DNA of 47,932 nucleotides from Enterobacteriaceae endosymbiont of Donacia crassipes (lineage in GTDB: Bacteria > Pseudomonadota > Gammaproteobacteria > Enterobacterales > Enterobacteriaceae). Below are positions 18,860-28,500 of the stretch, piece after piece (positions within the stretch are counted from its first letter, which is position 1; each line of letters opens with the position of its first letter). Location: assembly GCF_012569785.1 (NCBI RefSeq), contig NZ_CP046202.1, forward strand, positions 208,569 through 256,500, given 5' to 3'. The notes beneath the pieces are model-generated. The model saw nothing but the letters and a program-made list of their open reading frames with translations, was not told the DNA's origin and made no database searches. Made by a program: the position numbers and the translations under genes.

Positions 18860-19486
18860 TTATTTTTTATTACAAATAATATCATCTACTAAACCATATT
18901 TTATTGCTTCATTAGCTGATAAAAATTTATCTCTATTTGTATCTTTTTCAATAGTTTCAATAGACTTTCCTGTATGTAATGACATAAGTTTATTTATATA
19001 ATTTTTAATTCTTAAAATTTCTTGAGTTTGAATTTCAATATCAGTTACTTGTCCTTGATAATTTCCTATAGGTTGATGTATCATTATTCTAGCATTAGGT
19101 AAACAAAATCTTTTATTTTTTTTACCAGAAGCTAATAAAAAAGCAGCCATGGAACATGCTTGTCCTATACACAAAGTACTAACATCTGGTTTTACAAATT
19201 GTATAGTGTCATAAATAGACATTCCTGATGTAATAACACCTCCAGGACTATTTATATAAATAAAAATATCTTTATTTGAATCTTCTGAATCTAAAAATAA
19301 AATTTGAGCAACTATTAAATTAGCCATATTATCTTCAATAGGACCTGTAAGAAAAATAATACGTTCTTTTAAAAGTCTAGAAAAAATATCATATGATCGT
19401 TCTCCTTGAGGAGTATTTTCAATTACAATTGGGATTGTATTAAAATAATGATTTTTCATAATTTGATTATTTTTTTTATATAACAT
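18860..19486 (-). CDS. clpP: ClpP protease subunit
   Basis: This serine peptidase forms the proteolytic chamber of ClpXP. It has 208 residues (E. coli 207). The catalytic triad is complete: Ser in GQACSMAAF, His in RIMIHQP, and Asp in [29 protein letters not shown] is also kept. AAAGGA lies 5 bases before the ATG at 19486, supporting the full-length start with a short N-terminal pro-region as in E. coli. It lies between bolA (33 bases upstream) and clpX. Trigger factor (tig), normally between bolA and clpP, is absent. No missing key residue was seen. Confidence 0.98.
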   Translation of the reverse strand: MLYKKNNQIMKNHYFNTIPIVIENTPQGERSYDIFSRLLKERIIFLTGPIEDNMANLIVAQILFLDSEDSNKDIFIYINSPGGVITSGMSIYDTIQFVKPDVSTLCIGQACSMAAFLLASGKKNKRFCLPNARIMIHQPIGNYQGQVTDIEIQTQEILRIKNYINKLMSLHTGKSIETIEKDTNRDKFLSANEAIKYGLVDDIICNKK

Positions 19487-19519
19487 TATTATCCTTTAAT
19501 AAAAAATAATTTTATAATT

Positions 19520-19792
19520 TTACAAAATTTTATTTTTTTTAATTTTTTGCCATTCACTTAATGTATAAGTATATAATGAAAGTGAATGTATATTATTTAT
19601 TCTATTTCCTATAATATGATATATTAATTTATGACGAGTAATTAATGATTGTTTGATAAAATTATCGCTTACAATAATAATTTCTAAATGATTTATTATT
19701 TTTTCTATTTTAGATTGATTATTATCATTAATTTTAAAATATATAGGTTGTAATTGAAGTATTATTTCATTTTTTATACTTTTTATAATCAT
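19520..19792 (-). CDS. bolA: BolA family protein
   Basis: This small protein of 90 residues resembles E. coli BolA (105). BolA proteins pair with monothiol glutaredoxins in iron-sulphur handling and affect cell shape under stress. The conserved core is VSDNFIKQSLITRHKLIY, with the His of the helix-turn-helix-like segment, then HSLSLYTYTLSEW. The loop between the first helix and the core is shortened, and the C-terminal tail of E. coli BolA is lost. Its place upstream of clpP, as in E. coli apart from the lost tig, supports the name. No clear ribosome-binding site is visible. It could be an IbaG-type paralogue, but the synteny favours BolA. Confidence 0.88.
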   Translation of the reverse strand: MIIKSIKNEIILQLQPIYFKINDNNQSKIEKIINHLEIIIVSDNFIKQSLITRHKLIYHIIGNRINNIHSLSLYTYTLSEWQKIKKNKIL

Positions 19793-19898
19793 TATTATAT
19801 ATCCAAAATTTATAATTTTTATAATTTAAAATATATTTTTTATTAATAATAAAATATTTTAATTTTAATAAAATTAATTATATTTTATAAAACAAATT

Positions 19899-20678
19899 TT
19901 AAGATTTAGATATTATTAATTTTCTAATAATGGAATTAGTAACTAATATATTTGAAGAATTTTTATAATTATAATTACCAATAAAATCAGTTATTAATCC
20001 TCCAGCTTCTTGAATTATTAACTCTCCGGCAAGTAAATAATAAAAATTTTTTACATTGTTATTTATATAACAATCAATTCTATTTGCAGCTAAATATGCT
20101 AAATCTAAAGATATACAACCACTAATTCTTAATGAAATTAAATTATTTTTAAATAAATAATTTAAATTAATATTTTGTTTATTAGAAAAAAAATAGCTAT
20201 TATTTAAAGCAAATAATAAATTTTTTTGCTTTATATAATTATTACAACGTAATTTATAGCCATTTAATTGAGCATTTCGACCTCTTATAGCTGTAAATAA
20301 ATCATTTTTAAAAGGATCATATATTAAAGAAATTATTGTTTTTTCTTTTATACAAATAGCAATAGATATTGAAAAATGAGGTAATTTTTTAAAATAATTC
20401 ATAATCCCATCTAAAGGATTTATAATCCATACAGTTTTTTTATAATTAAAAATTAAAAAATTTTTTTTACATACAATAACAATATTTTGTGCATATATAT
20501 TATAAAATGTTCTAGTAATCATATTATTTAAATTTTTATGAATTTTTTTTATAAAAACATTATTATCATAATAATTATTATTATAATGTATATTAATATT
20601 ATGAATTTCATAATTTTTAACAATTATATTACCAATATTACGAATTATACGTATAGCAATATTAAGCATTGGTTGCAT
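19899..20678 (-). CDS. suhB: SuhB-like protein with lost inositol-phosphatase active site
   Basis: This is a 259-residue member of the inositol monophosphatase family, clearly SuhB by its N terminus (MQPMLNIAIR), LPHFSISIAICIKEKT, YDPFKNDLFTA, RGRNAQLNGY and SLDLAYLAANRID. The metal site is destroyed. The Glu pair expected in ITEES reads VCKK (about 69-72), DPLDGT reads NPLDGI (87-92), the earlier VTNVD segment has lost its Asp, and the PWDFAAG Asp is replaced in NFYYLLAG. It therefore cannot be a normal two-metal phosphatase. In E. coli, SuhB also works as a Nus factor in rRNA antitermination complexes, a role that does not need catalysis, which would explain why it is kept. The reading frame is intact, so it is not an obvious pseudogene. 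Confidence 0.9.
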   Translation of the reverse strand: MQPMLNIAIRIIRNIGNIIVKNYEIHNINIHYNNNYYDNNVFIKKIHKNLNNMITRTFYNIYAQNIVIVCKKNFLIFNYKKTVWIINPLDGIMNYFKKLPHFSISIAICIKEKTIISLIYDPFKNDLFTAIRGRNAQLNGYKLRCNNYIKQKNLLFALNNSYFFSNKQNINLNYLFKNNLISLRISGCISLDLAYLAANRIDCYINNNVKNFYYLLAGELIIQEAGGLITDFIGNYNYKNSSNILVTNSIIRKLIISKS

Positions 20679-20857
20679 ATATTATTTCTCATATATATTA
20701 TGAATTAAATAATTAAATAATAGATTTATATTTATTTTATAATAAAAAATAAATATTTTAAATATTTTTTTTTAAAAGATATTTTATGTAAATAATATTG
20801 TTTTTTTAAAAAAAATACTTATTATTTAATATAAATATTGTAAAAATTAAATTTATT

Positions 20858-21430
20858 ATGTTACAAATTACAAAATTAGCTCAAGAATATTTTTTAGAAT
20901 TATTATCTAAAAAAAATAAAAATACATTTATTAAAATTTCAGTTTTTTTTAAAAAAAATATATTTAAAGGAAAAGTTACCTTTTGTAATATTACGACAAT
21001 AAAAAAAGATGATATTAAATTAAATTTTCATAAACTAAAAATATTTATAGAAAAAAATAGTTTTATTTTTTTAGAAAATATTAAAATAGATATAATTCAA
21101 CATAATTTATCTAAAAAAATAGATTTTATCGTTTTAAATAAAAATATACAAAATACTAATAGTATAAATCATTTAAAAAATAATATTAACATATTTTTAG
21201 AAAATATAATTAATCCTAAATTATTAAATCATGGAGGTTCAGTTATATTAAAAAATATTACTGTAAATCATATTGTATTATTAGAATTCCATGGTGGTTG
21301 TCAAGGATGTATAATGAGTAAACAAACTTTAAAGAATTGGATCGAAAAAGAAATATTAAATAATTTTCCAAATATAAAAGGTGTTCATGATGTAACTTTA
21401 CATAAAAAAAATAAATTTTCTTACTATTAA
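20858..21430 (+). CDS. nfuA: NfuA, Fe-S cluster carrier protein
   Basis: This carrier delivers 4Fe-4S clusters to target enzymes such as lipoyl synthase and aconitase. It has 190 residues (E. coli 191). The C-terminal Nfu domain (about 100-190) has INPKLLNHGGSV, the cluster-binding CxxC in HGGCQGC, and the NFPNIKGVHDVT segment. The protein even ends in SYY like the E. coli one. The N-terminal A-type-like domain (1-90) is strongly diverged and Lys/Ile-rich, as expected for a domain that is already non-cluster-binding in E. coli. No ribosome-binding site is visible before the ATG. It is divergent from suhB across 179 bases of AT-rich DNA in which nothing else was recognised. This neighbourhood is not the E. 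coli arrangement. Confidence 0.95.
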   Translation: MLQITKLAQEYFLELLSKKNKNTFIKISVFFKKNIFKGKVTFCNITTIKKDDIKLNFHKLKIFIEKNSFIFLENIKIDIIQHNLSKKIDFIVLNKNIQNTNSINHLKNNINIFLENIINPKLLNHGGSVILKNITVNHIVLLEFHGGCQGCIMSKQTLKNWIEKEILNNFPNIKGVHDVTLHKKNKFSYY

Positions 21431-21536
21431 TTAAATATATAATTATTTTATTTAAATGTTTTACTAATTTTTTAGTAGTGTATATTTAATATTTTAAAAA
21501 AAAATTATTTTATATTTAAATAAGGAATAAAAATAT

Positions 21537-22451
21537 ATGCCAGTTATAGTACATAAAGAATTACCAGCAATTAATATTTTAAAACAAGAAAATATATTTT
21601 TATTAAAAAAAACAAAAAAAAAATATCCTAGTCAACTTAAAATTCTTTTTTTAAATTTAATGTTTAAAAAAATTGATACAGAAAATCAAATAATTAGATT
21701 ATTATCTAATTCTTCATTACTAATAGATTTATCATTGTTAGCAGTAAGTGATAATAAATCATCAAATTATTTATCTATTCATCACATTAATAAATATTAT
21801 TCTCATTTAGATCAAATTAATAATAAATATTATGATGGTTTAATTATTACAGGAGCACCTTTAGGATTAATTAATTTTACTGATATTAGATATTGGAAAG
21901 AATTTGTAAAAATTATACATTGGGCTCATGAACATGTAAATTCTATTTTATCTATATGTTGGTCTGTACAAGCAATATTAAATATTTTATATAAAATTCC
22001 TAAAAAAATTAATCAATCAAAATTATTAGGTATATTTAAACATAAAATTTTATTAAAAAATAATTGTTTAATTCAAGGATTCGATGATTATTTTTTTGTC
22101 CCTCATTCTAGATATTCTAATTTTTCATTAGATATTATTAAAAATTATACTGATTTAAACATAATTGCTACTTCTAAAAAAGCAGGTGTATATCTTTTTA
22201 CTAGTCAAAAAAATAAATATATATTTATTACTGGTCATCCAGAATACGACGCTTTAACAATAAATGAAGAATATTTAAATGATTTAAAAAATAAATTTAA
22301 ATTAATTAATATACCATATAATTATTATCCTTTAAATAATCCAAAATTAAAACCTAAAATTAATTGGAGAAGTCATGGTAATTTATTATTTTTAAATTGG
22401 TTAAATTATTTATTTTATCAAAAAAAATTTATTTATATAAATAAATTTTAA
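21537..22451 (+). CDS. metA: homoserine O-succinyltransferase
   Basis: This enzyme transfers succinyl from succinyl-CoA to homoserine, the first committed step of methionine synthesis. It has 304 residues (E. coli 309). The N terminus MPVIVHKELPA matches MPIRVPDELPA. The catalytic Cys is in SICWSVQAILNILY, the His and Glu of the active site in FITGHPEYDA, and the C-terminal WRSHGNLLFLNWLNY is intact. ITGAPLGL is also kept. AAGGA lies 8 bases before the ATG. It sits between nfuA and proS, outside its ancestral neighbourhood. No other methionine gene is in the window, so whether a full pathway exists cannot be judged. The succinyl-CoA it needs can come from SucAB-Lpd. Confidence 0.97.
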   Translation: MPVIVHKELPAINILKQENIFLLKKTKKKYPSQLKILFLNLMFKKIDTENQIIRLLSNSSLLIDLSLLAVSDNKSSNYLSIHHINKYYSHLDQINNKYYDGLIITGAPLGLINFTDIRYWKEFVKIIHWAHEHVNSILSICWSVQAILNILYKIPKKINQSKLLGIFKHKILLKNNCLIQGFDDYFFVPHSRYSNFSLDIIKNYTDLNIIATSKKAGVYLFTSQKNKYIFITGHPEYDALTINEEYLNDLKNKFKLINIPYNYYPLNNPKLKPKINWRSHGNLLFLNWLNYLFYQKKFIYINKF

Positions 22452-22477
22452 AATATTAAAAATTTAAAGGAATAATA

Positions 22478-24232
22478 ATGTTATCAACAAAATATGTATT
22501 TTTTACATCTAAAAACAAAATATGTAATAATAATCTCAATAGTTTTACTTTAATGATTAAATCAGGAATAATTAGAAAATTATCTTCAGGAATATATATT
22601 TGGTTACCAACTGGATTAAGAATTATTAATAATTTGAAAAAAATTATACGTTATTTCATGAATAATATTAATGCTATTGAATTAATATTACCAACATTAC
22701 ATCCTATTAATATATGGAATCAAAGTGGTCGTATAAATGATTATGGTAAAGAATTATTGAAAATTATAGATCGTAAAAAACATAATTTTGTTTTAGGCCC
22801 AACACATGAAGAAGTTATTACCTATTTAATAAATAATGAAATTATATCATATAAATCTTTACCAGTTCATTTTTATCAAATTCAAACTAAATTTAGAGAT
22901 GAAATTAGATCTCGTTTAGGAGTTATACGTGCAAAAGAATTTTTAATGAAAGATAGTTATTCATTTCATATGAATAAAATTTCTTTAAAAGAAACGTATA
23001 ATGTTGTATTAAAAACTTATAAAAAAATATTTAATTTTTTAAATATTGATTATGTTATAGTTAAAGCCGATAATAACATTATCGGAGGTAATATTTCTCA
23101 TGAATTTCATATTTTATCTAAAAATGGAGAAAATTTACTTGCTTTATCTAAAGATAAAAAATATATTATGAATATGGAATTAGGAAATTTTTTGTTATCT
23201 AAAAAATTAAACATAAATCAAAAAAAATTTTTAAAAAAAAAATTATTAATAGTAGATAACTGTTTCTCTTATAAAGAATTAGCTAAAAGAATTAATATAT
23301 CAATAAAAAATATTATTCAAGTAATTATTATTAAAGTATCAAATAAAAAAAATCCTTTTATTTCCCTAATGATTAGAGCAGATCATAAATTAAACATTTA
23401 TAAAATAAAAAAAATGAATATTAATATAATGAAAATTTTATCAGATAAAGAAATAGAAAAAATTTTTGAAATTAATATAAATTTCATAGATCCATTTTTT
23501 TTAAAAATACCTGTTATTGGAGATTATTCTATAATAAATATGTATAATTTTGTTATAAGAACTAATATTAAAAATCAATATTCTATAAATACAAATTGGA
23601 ATATTAATTTACCTTTACCAAATAATATTCAAGATATTCGTTATGTAAATAATAATGATATTACACCAGATGGTAAAAGTATAATAAAAATTAAACATAG
23701 TATAGAAATAGCACATATTTTTCAAATTGGCACAAAATATTCTAAACTAATGAATAATTATATATATAATAAAGAAAAATTAAAACAATTAATATATATG
23801 GGTTGTTATGGTATTGGTATATCAAGATTAATTGCTGCTATTATAGAAAAATATCATGATTCTAAAGGAATATATTGGCCAAATGAATTTTTAGCACCTT
23901 TTTTAGTAGCTATTATCCCAATTAATATGTATAAATTTACTATAGTTAAAAAAAATGCTCTTTTACTTTATAAAAAATTTAAATTATTAGGTATAGAAGT
24001 TATAATAGATGATAGAAGAGAAAATCCAGGAGTAATGTTTGCTGATATTGATCTTATTGGGATTCCTCATATTATTATAATTAATAATTTTAATATTATA
24101 AATAATAATATTGAATATAAATGTAGAAAAACAGGGTTTACAAAAATTTTATCTATAAATTTAATTATTGATTTTATTTTAAAAAAGATAAAAATGAATA
24201 AATGTTTTAATATTTTTTTTGGAAATAAATAA
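22478..24232 (+). CDS. proS: prolyl-tRNA synthetase
   Basis: This class II synthetase charges tRNA-Pro, whose only gene here is at 46707-46780. It has 584 residues (E. coli 572). Motif 1 and 2 regions are clear (SGIYIWLPTGLRII; LGPTHEEVITYL; QTKFRDEIRSRLGVIRAKEFLMKD), and the motif 3 area has MGCYGIGISRLIAA. The anticodon-binding domain has ENPGVMFADIDLIGIPH. The insertion (editing) domain, about 225-385, is badly diverged: the lysine of the VKTL-like stretch is Gln and the GPxxLGP loop is not recognisable. Compared with E. coli the C terminus is about 11 residues longer and runs 26 bases into tilS on the other strand. AAAGGA precedes the ATG. proS-tilS-dnaE order is ancestral. Confidence 0.97.
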   Translation: MLSTKYVFFTSKNKICNNNLNSFTLMIKSGIIRKLSSGIYIWLPTGLRIINNLKKIIRYFMNNINAIELILPTLHPINIWNQSGRINDYGKELLKIIDRKKHNFVLGPTHEEVITYLINNEIISYKSLPVHFYQIQTKFRDEIRSRLGVIRAKEFLMKDSYSFHMNKISLKETYNVVLKTYKKIFNFLNIDYVIVKADNNIIGGNISHEFHILSKNGENLLALSKDKKYIMNMELGNFLLSKKLNINQKKFLKKKLLIVDNCFSYKELAKRINISIKNIIQVIIIKVSNKKNPFISLMIRADHKLNIYKIKKMNINIMKILSDKEIEKIFEININFIDPFFLKIPVIGDYSIINMYNFVIRTNIKNQYSINTNWNINLPLPNNIQDIRYVNNNDITPDGKSIIKIKHSIEIAHIFQIGTKYSKLMNNYIYNKEKLKQLIYMGCYGIGISRLIAAIIEKYHDSKGIYWPNEFLAPFLVAIIPINMYKFTIVKKNALLLYKKFKLLGIEVIIDDRRENPGVMFADIDLIGIPHIIIINNFNIINNNIEYKCRKTGFTKILSINLIIDFILKKIKMNKCFNIFFGNK

Positions 24233-25541
24233 ACCAATTATTTTTTTCTGTAATATCAGTTTGTCCATATTGTGTAATTAATTGATTTTCTAATTCAACA
24301 ATTAATTTTTTATTATAAAATAATAATGGAATTTGCTCTCTTTTCCATTTAGGAATATTTAAATTTTTCCATATATTATTAATATTTTTTTTATATTTAG
24401 CATTGTTAAAATAATATTTTTCTGTTGAATTATTAAATTTTATATATATAATTTCATTATTTTTTGGTTTTCTAATACATATTAATTTTTTTTTATAGTT
24501 TTTATAATAAAAAATTATTATTTTACCTAATTTATTAGGTAAAATTAAAGGTTTTTTTAAATTATTCCATACTAAAATTTTTTTTTTTAAATCAGGAAAA
24601 TATTTTATACAAAATAAATAATTTTTATATTTTCTAATAATATATTCCCCTATTTTAACTTGAGGATTATTATTATTTTTACAACAAATAACTTCATTCC
24701 ATATAATATTTAATAATTTTCTAGATGGCATATAATAATATTTATTATACTCTATCCATTTTCTAATAATAAAGTTTCTTTTAATTATATTAAAATGATA
24801 TAAAGGAGAAATAAACAAACTTTTATCTTTTTGAATTAATCTTATTAATATAGGTTTAATTAAATCATGTAATAATTTTTCTTGTTCATTATAATTTTTA
24901 ATTGATCTAGCAAGAGTTATTTGAAAAGATGGCCATCTATCAATCATTTTTGGTAAAATAATATTACGTAAAAAATTACGATCATATTTTATATTTTTGT
25001 TACTAGGATCTTCTATCCAATTTATTTTTTTTTTTATAGCATAATTAATTATATTATTTTTACTTATATTTAAAAAAGGACGGAATATTTTAAAATCATT
25101 TATAATTCTAATTATAGATATACCTGATAATCCTTTAGGTCCACTTCCTCTTTTTAAAGATAAAAAAAAAGTTTCACATTGTTCATCTAAATTATGAGCA
25201 GTAACTAAAATTTCATCATTTTTTATAATTTTTTTAAAAATTTGATATCTTTTTTTACGTGCATATTCTTCTATATTATTTTTTTTATTTATATAAATAT
25301 TTTTATGTATAAATAATACATTTAATTTTTTACATTCTGAAAAACAAAATTTCATCCAATCATTAGATCTTTTATTTAAATTATGATTAATATGGATAGC
25401 TCTTATTATAAGAGGATATTTTTTTCTTAATTTTACTAAATTATATAATAATACAGTAGAATCTATTCCTCCACTATATGCTAATAAAATATTTTTAAAA
25501 TTATATAATATTGATTGTATTTCTTTTTTTATTAATATCAT
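24207..25541 (-). CDS. tilS: tRNA(Ile)-lysidine synthase
   Basis: This ATP-dependent enzyme converts C34 of the tRNA-Ile(CAU) anticodon to lysidine so that it reads AUA, a codon that is very frequent in this AT-rich genome. It has 444 residues (E. coli 432). The PP-loop near the N terminus is AYSGGIDST. The domain continues with HINHNLNKRSNDW, TAHNLDEQCETFFLSLKRG and EDPSNKNIKYDRNFLRN, all family signatures. The C-terminal half is Lys/Asn-rich and diverged but keeps WKREQIPLLFY. No ribosome-binding site is visible. It overlaps proS tail to tail by 26 bases and lies 40 bases downstream of dnaE; accA and other genes normally between dnaE and tilS are absent. Confidence 0.95.
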   Translation of the reverse strand: MILIKKEIQSILYNFKNILLAYSGGIDSTVLLYNLVKLRKKYPLIIRAIHINHNLNKRSNDWMKFCFSECKKLNVLFIHKNIYINKKNNIEEYARKKRYQIFKKIIKNDEILVTAHNLDEQCETFFLSLKRGSGPKGLSGISIIRIINDFKIFRPFLNISKNNIINYAIKKKINWIEDPSNKNIKYDRNFLRNIILPKMIDRWPSFQITLARSIKNYNEQEKLLHDLIKPILIRLIQKDKSLFISPLYHFNIIKRNFIIRKWIEYNKYYYMPSRKLLNIIWNEVICCKNNNNPQVKIGEYIIRKYKNYLFCIKYFPDLKKKILVWNNLKKPLILPNKLGKIIIFYYKNYKKKLICIRKPKNNEIIYIKFNNSTEKYYFNNAKYKKNINNIWKNLNIPKWKREQIPLLFYNKKLIVELENQLITQYGQTDITEKNNWFIYFQKKY

Positions 25542-25581
25542 TATATGTTTATTTATAATTTTTTAATTGAAAATATTAGTT

Positions 25582-28500
25582 TTAATTAAATTCTAATTTA
25601 ATATATTTTTGATTTAGTAAATTAATAAATTTATTAAAAATATTTATTTCAGTTGAAATAAAATAAGATTTGTTAAAATAAATCTTTTTTCTAAAATTTA
25701 GTTTTTCATAAAAAAAATATATTTGTATATTCTTTTTATAATTTTTTTTTTCAAGAAAAAGTATTTTTTTTAAATTTTTTAAAAAAGAAATATTATATAA
25801 AACTTTTTTAGTTTTAAAAATAATATTTATTTTATTTAAATATTTTTCTCTAGCAGTTGTTATATCTGTAATATGATTTACGTCACATATAAATAATTTT
25901 AAAAAGTTATTAAAATATAATATTCCATTTATAATAACTATATTATTTAATGTAATTAAATCATTTTTATTACTTAATATATCTAAAAATAAATGTATTT
26001 CTAATACAGCAGAATTATCATCCAAATTAAATAATAATATTTTTTGTTTTTTTTTATTATAAGTAGTACGAATATTATTAATTATTCCACCTATTGTAAC
26101 TCTTATTGGTTTTTTATAATTTTTTAAAAAATATTGTATATTATTTTTTTTAGTATAAAAAAAAATTTCTTTTAAAAACCCATCTAGTGGATGTCCTGTT
26201 AAATAAAAACCTAAAATATTTTTTTCTTTTATAAGAATATCTTTATTTATCCATGATAAATTAATATCATTATAAATATAATTATCATCTTTTAATAAAA
26301 AAGTATTTTTTTTATTAAAAAAATCTATTTGCTTGGTTTGTTTTTCTTCTAAATATTTATTTGTTAATTTTATAATTTTTTCCAAGTTATTTATTAATAC
26401 TCCTCTATTAAATTTAAATGAATCTAATGATCCAGATAATATTAATGTTTCTATAATTTTTTTATTAAGTTTAGAAAAATTAATTTTTGTAAAAAAATGA
26501 AATATGGATTTAAAATAACCTATTTTTTTTCTAGCATCTAATATATTAAATGCTAATTGTTGGCCAATACCTTTAATAGCTCCTAATCCATAAATAATAT
26601 ATCCATTTTCATTAACATGAAATTTGTATAAACTAGTATTAATATTAGGTGATAAAATTTTAATTTTCATTTTTTTACATTCATGTATTAAATGAATAAT
26701 TTTATTTTTATTATCCATTTCTGATGTTAACACTGCTGCCATGAATTCTGATGGATGATATACTTTTAACCATAAAGTTTGATAAGATATTAAAGCATAT
26801 CCAGCAGAATGAGATTTATTAAATCCATATGATGAAAATTTTTCTAAGTAATCAAAAATTTTCATAGATAAAGTATTATCAATATTTAATTTTTTAGAAC
26901 CTTGTAAAAAACGTTTTCTTTGTTTTGACATTTCTTTATGTTGTTTTTTACTAATTACTCTTCTTAAAATATCTGCTTCTCCTAAACTATAATTTGCTAA
27001 TACTTGAGCAATTTTCATTACTTGTTCTTGATATAAAATAATACCATAAGTAGATTTTAATATTGGTTTTAATTTTTCATGTTGCCAATTTTTATCAGGA
27101 TATGAAATAATTTCTCTACCATGTTTTCTATTAATAAAATTTTCAACCATTCCTGATTGTAATGGACCTGGTCTATATAAAGCTAATAATGCTATTAAAT
27201 CTTCAAAATTATCAGGTTTTAATTGTATAATTAGTTCTTTAATACCTTTTGATTCTAATTGGAAAATTCCTGTAGTTTGAGCTGTTTGTAAAAAATTATA
27301 AATATTTTTATCATTTAAAACAAGATTATTAATTTCTAATAATTTTTTATTATTTTTAATAAGTTTTGTATTAATCATTTTTACTGCATAATGAATAACA
27401 GTCAAAGTTCTTAAACCTAAAAAGTCAAATTTTACTAAACCAATATCTTCTATATCATTTTTATCAAATTGAGTAACTCTATTATTACCATTACAATCAC
27501 AATATATAGTTGTATATTTTATAATATTATCAGGAGAAATAACAACACCTCCAGCATGTTTTCCGATATTTCTAATTGTACCTTCTAATTTTAAAGATGT
27601 ATTTACTAATTCTTTAATATTATTATCTGATTTATATAAATTAAATAATATTTTATTTTTTAAAAAAGCTTTTTTTAAATTAATACCTATATCTAAAGGA
27701 ATTAATTTTGAAATACGATTAATAAAATCATATGGATAACCTAAAACTCTTCCAACATCTCTAATAACAGATTTTGCAGTCATTGTTCCAAATGTTATAA
27801 TTTGAAATACTGATTTATATCCATATATTTTTTTTACATGATTAATAACTAAATCACGTTTTTCCATACAAAAATCAATATCAAAATCTGGTAAAGATAT
27901 TCTTTCTTTATTTAAAAATCTTTCAAAAATTAAATCAAATTTTATAGGATCTAAATTAGTAATATTTAAAACATAAGCTGTTAAAGAACCTGCGCCTGAA
28001 CCTCTTGCTGGTCCTACAGGAATATTATTTTTTTTAGCCCACTGAACAAATTCCATAACTATAAGAAAATAACTAGGAAAACCCATTTGATTAATAACTT
28101 TTAATTCTTGATTTAATCTTTTTTGATATTTTATATATTTTTTTTTGAAATCATTTACATTAGAATATAAAATATTTAATTTATTTTTTAAACCTATATA
28201 AGCTTTTTTAATAATATAATTTTCTGGTGTTATATTTTTATTAATTATAAATTTTGGTAAAAAATATTTACCTAATGACAAAAATAGATTACATCTTTTT
28301 GCTATTTCTACACTATTAAATAATGCTTCAGGTATATCTTTAAATAAAATACACATTTCTTCTGTACTTTTTAAAAATTGTTCTTTACTATAATGAGAAT
28401 TTTTATGATTTTTATTTATAGTAAAACCTTTATTAATTGCAATACGAATTTCATGCGCATAATAATCTTCTTTATTTAAAAAACGTACATCGTTAGTAGC

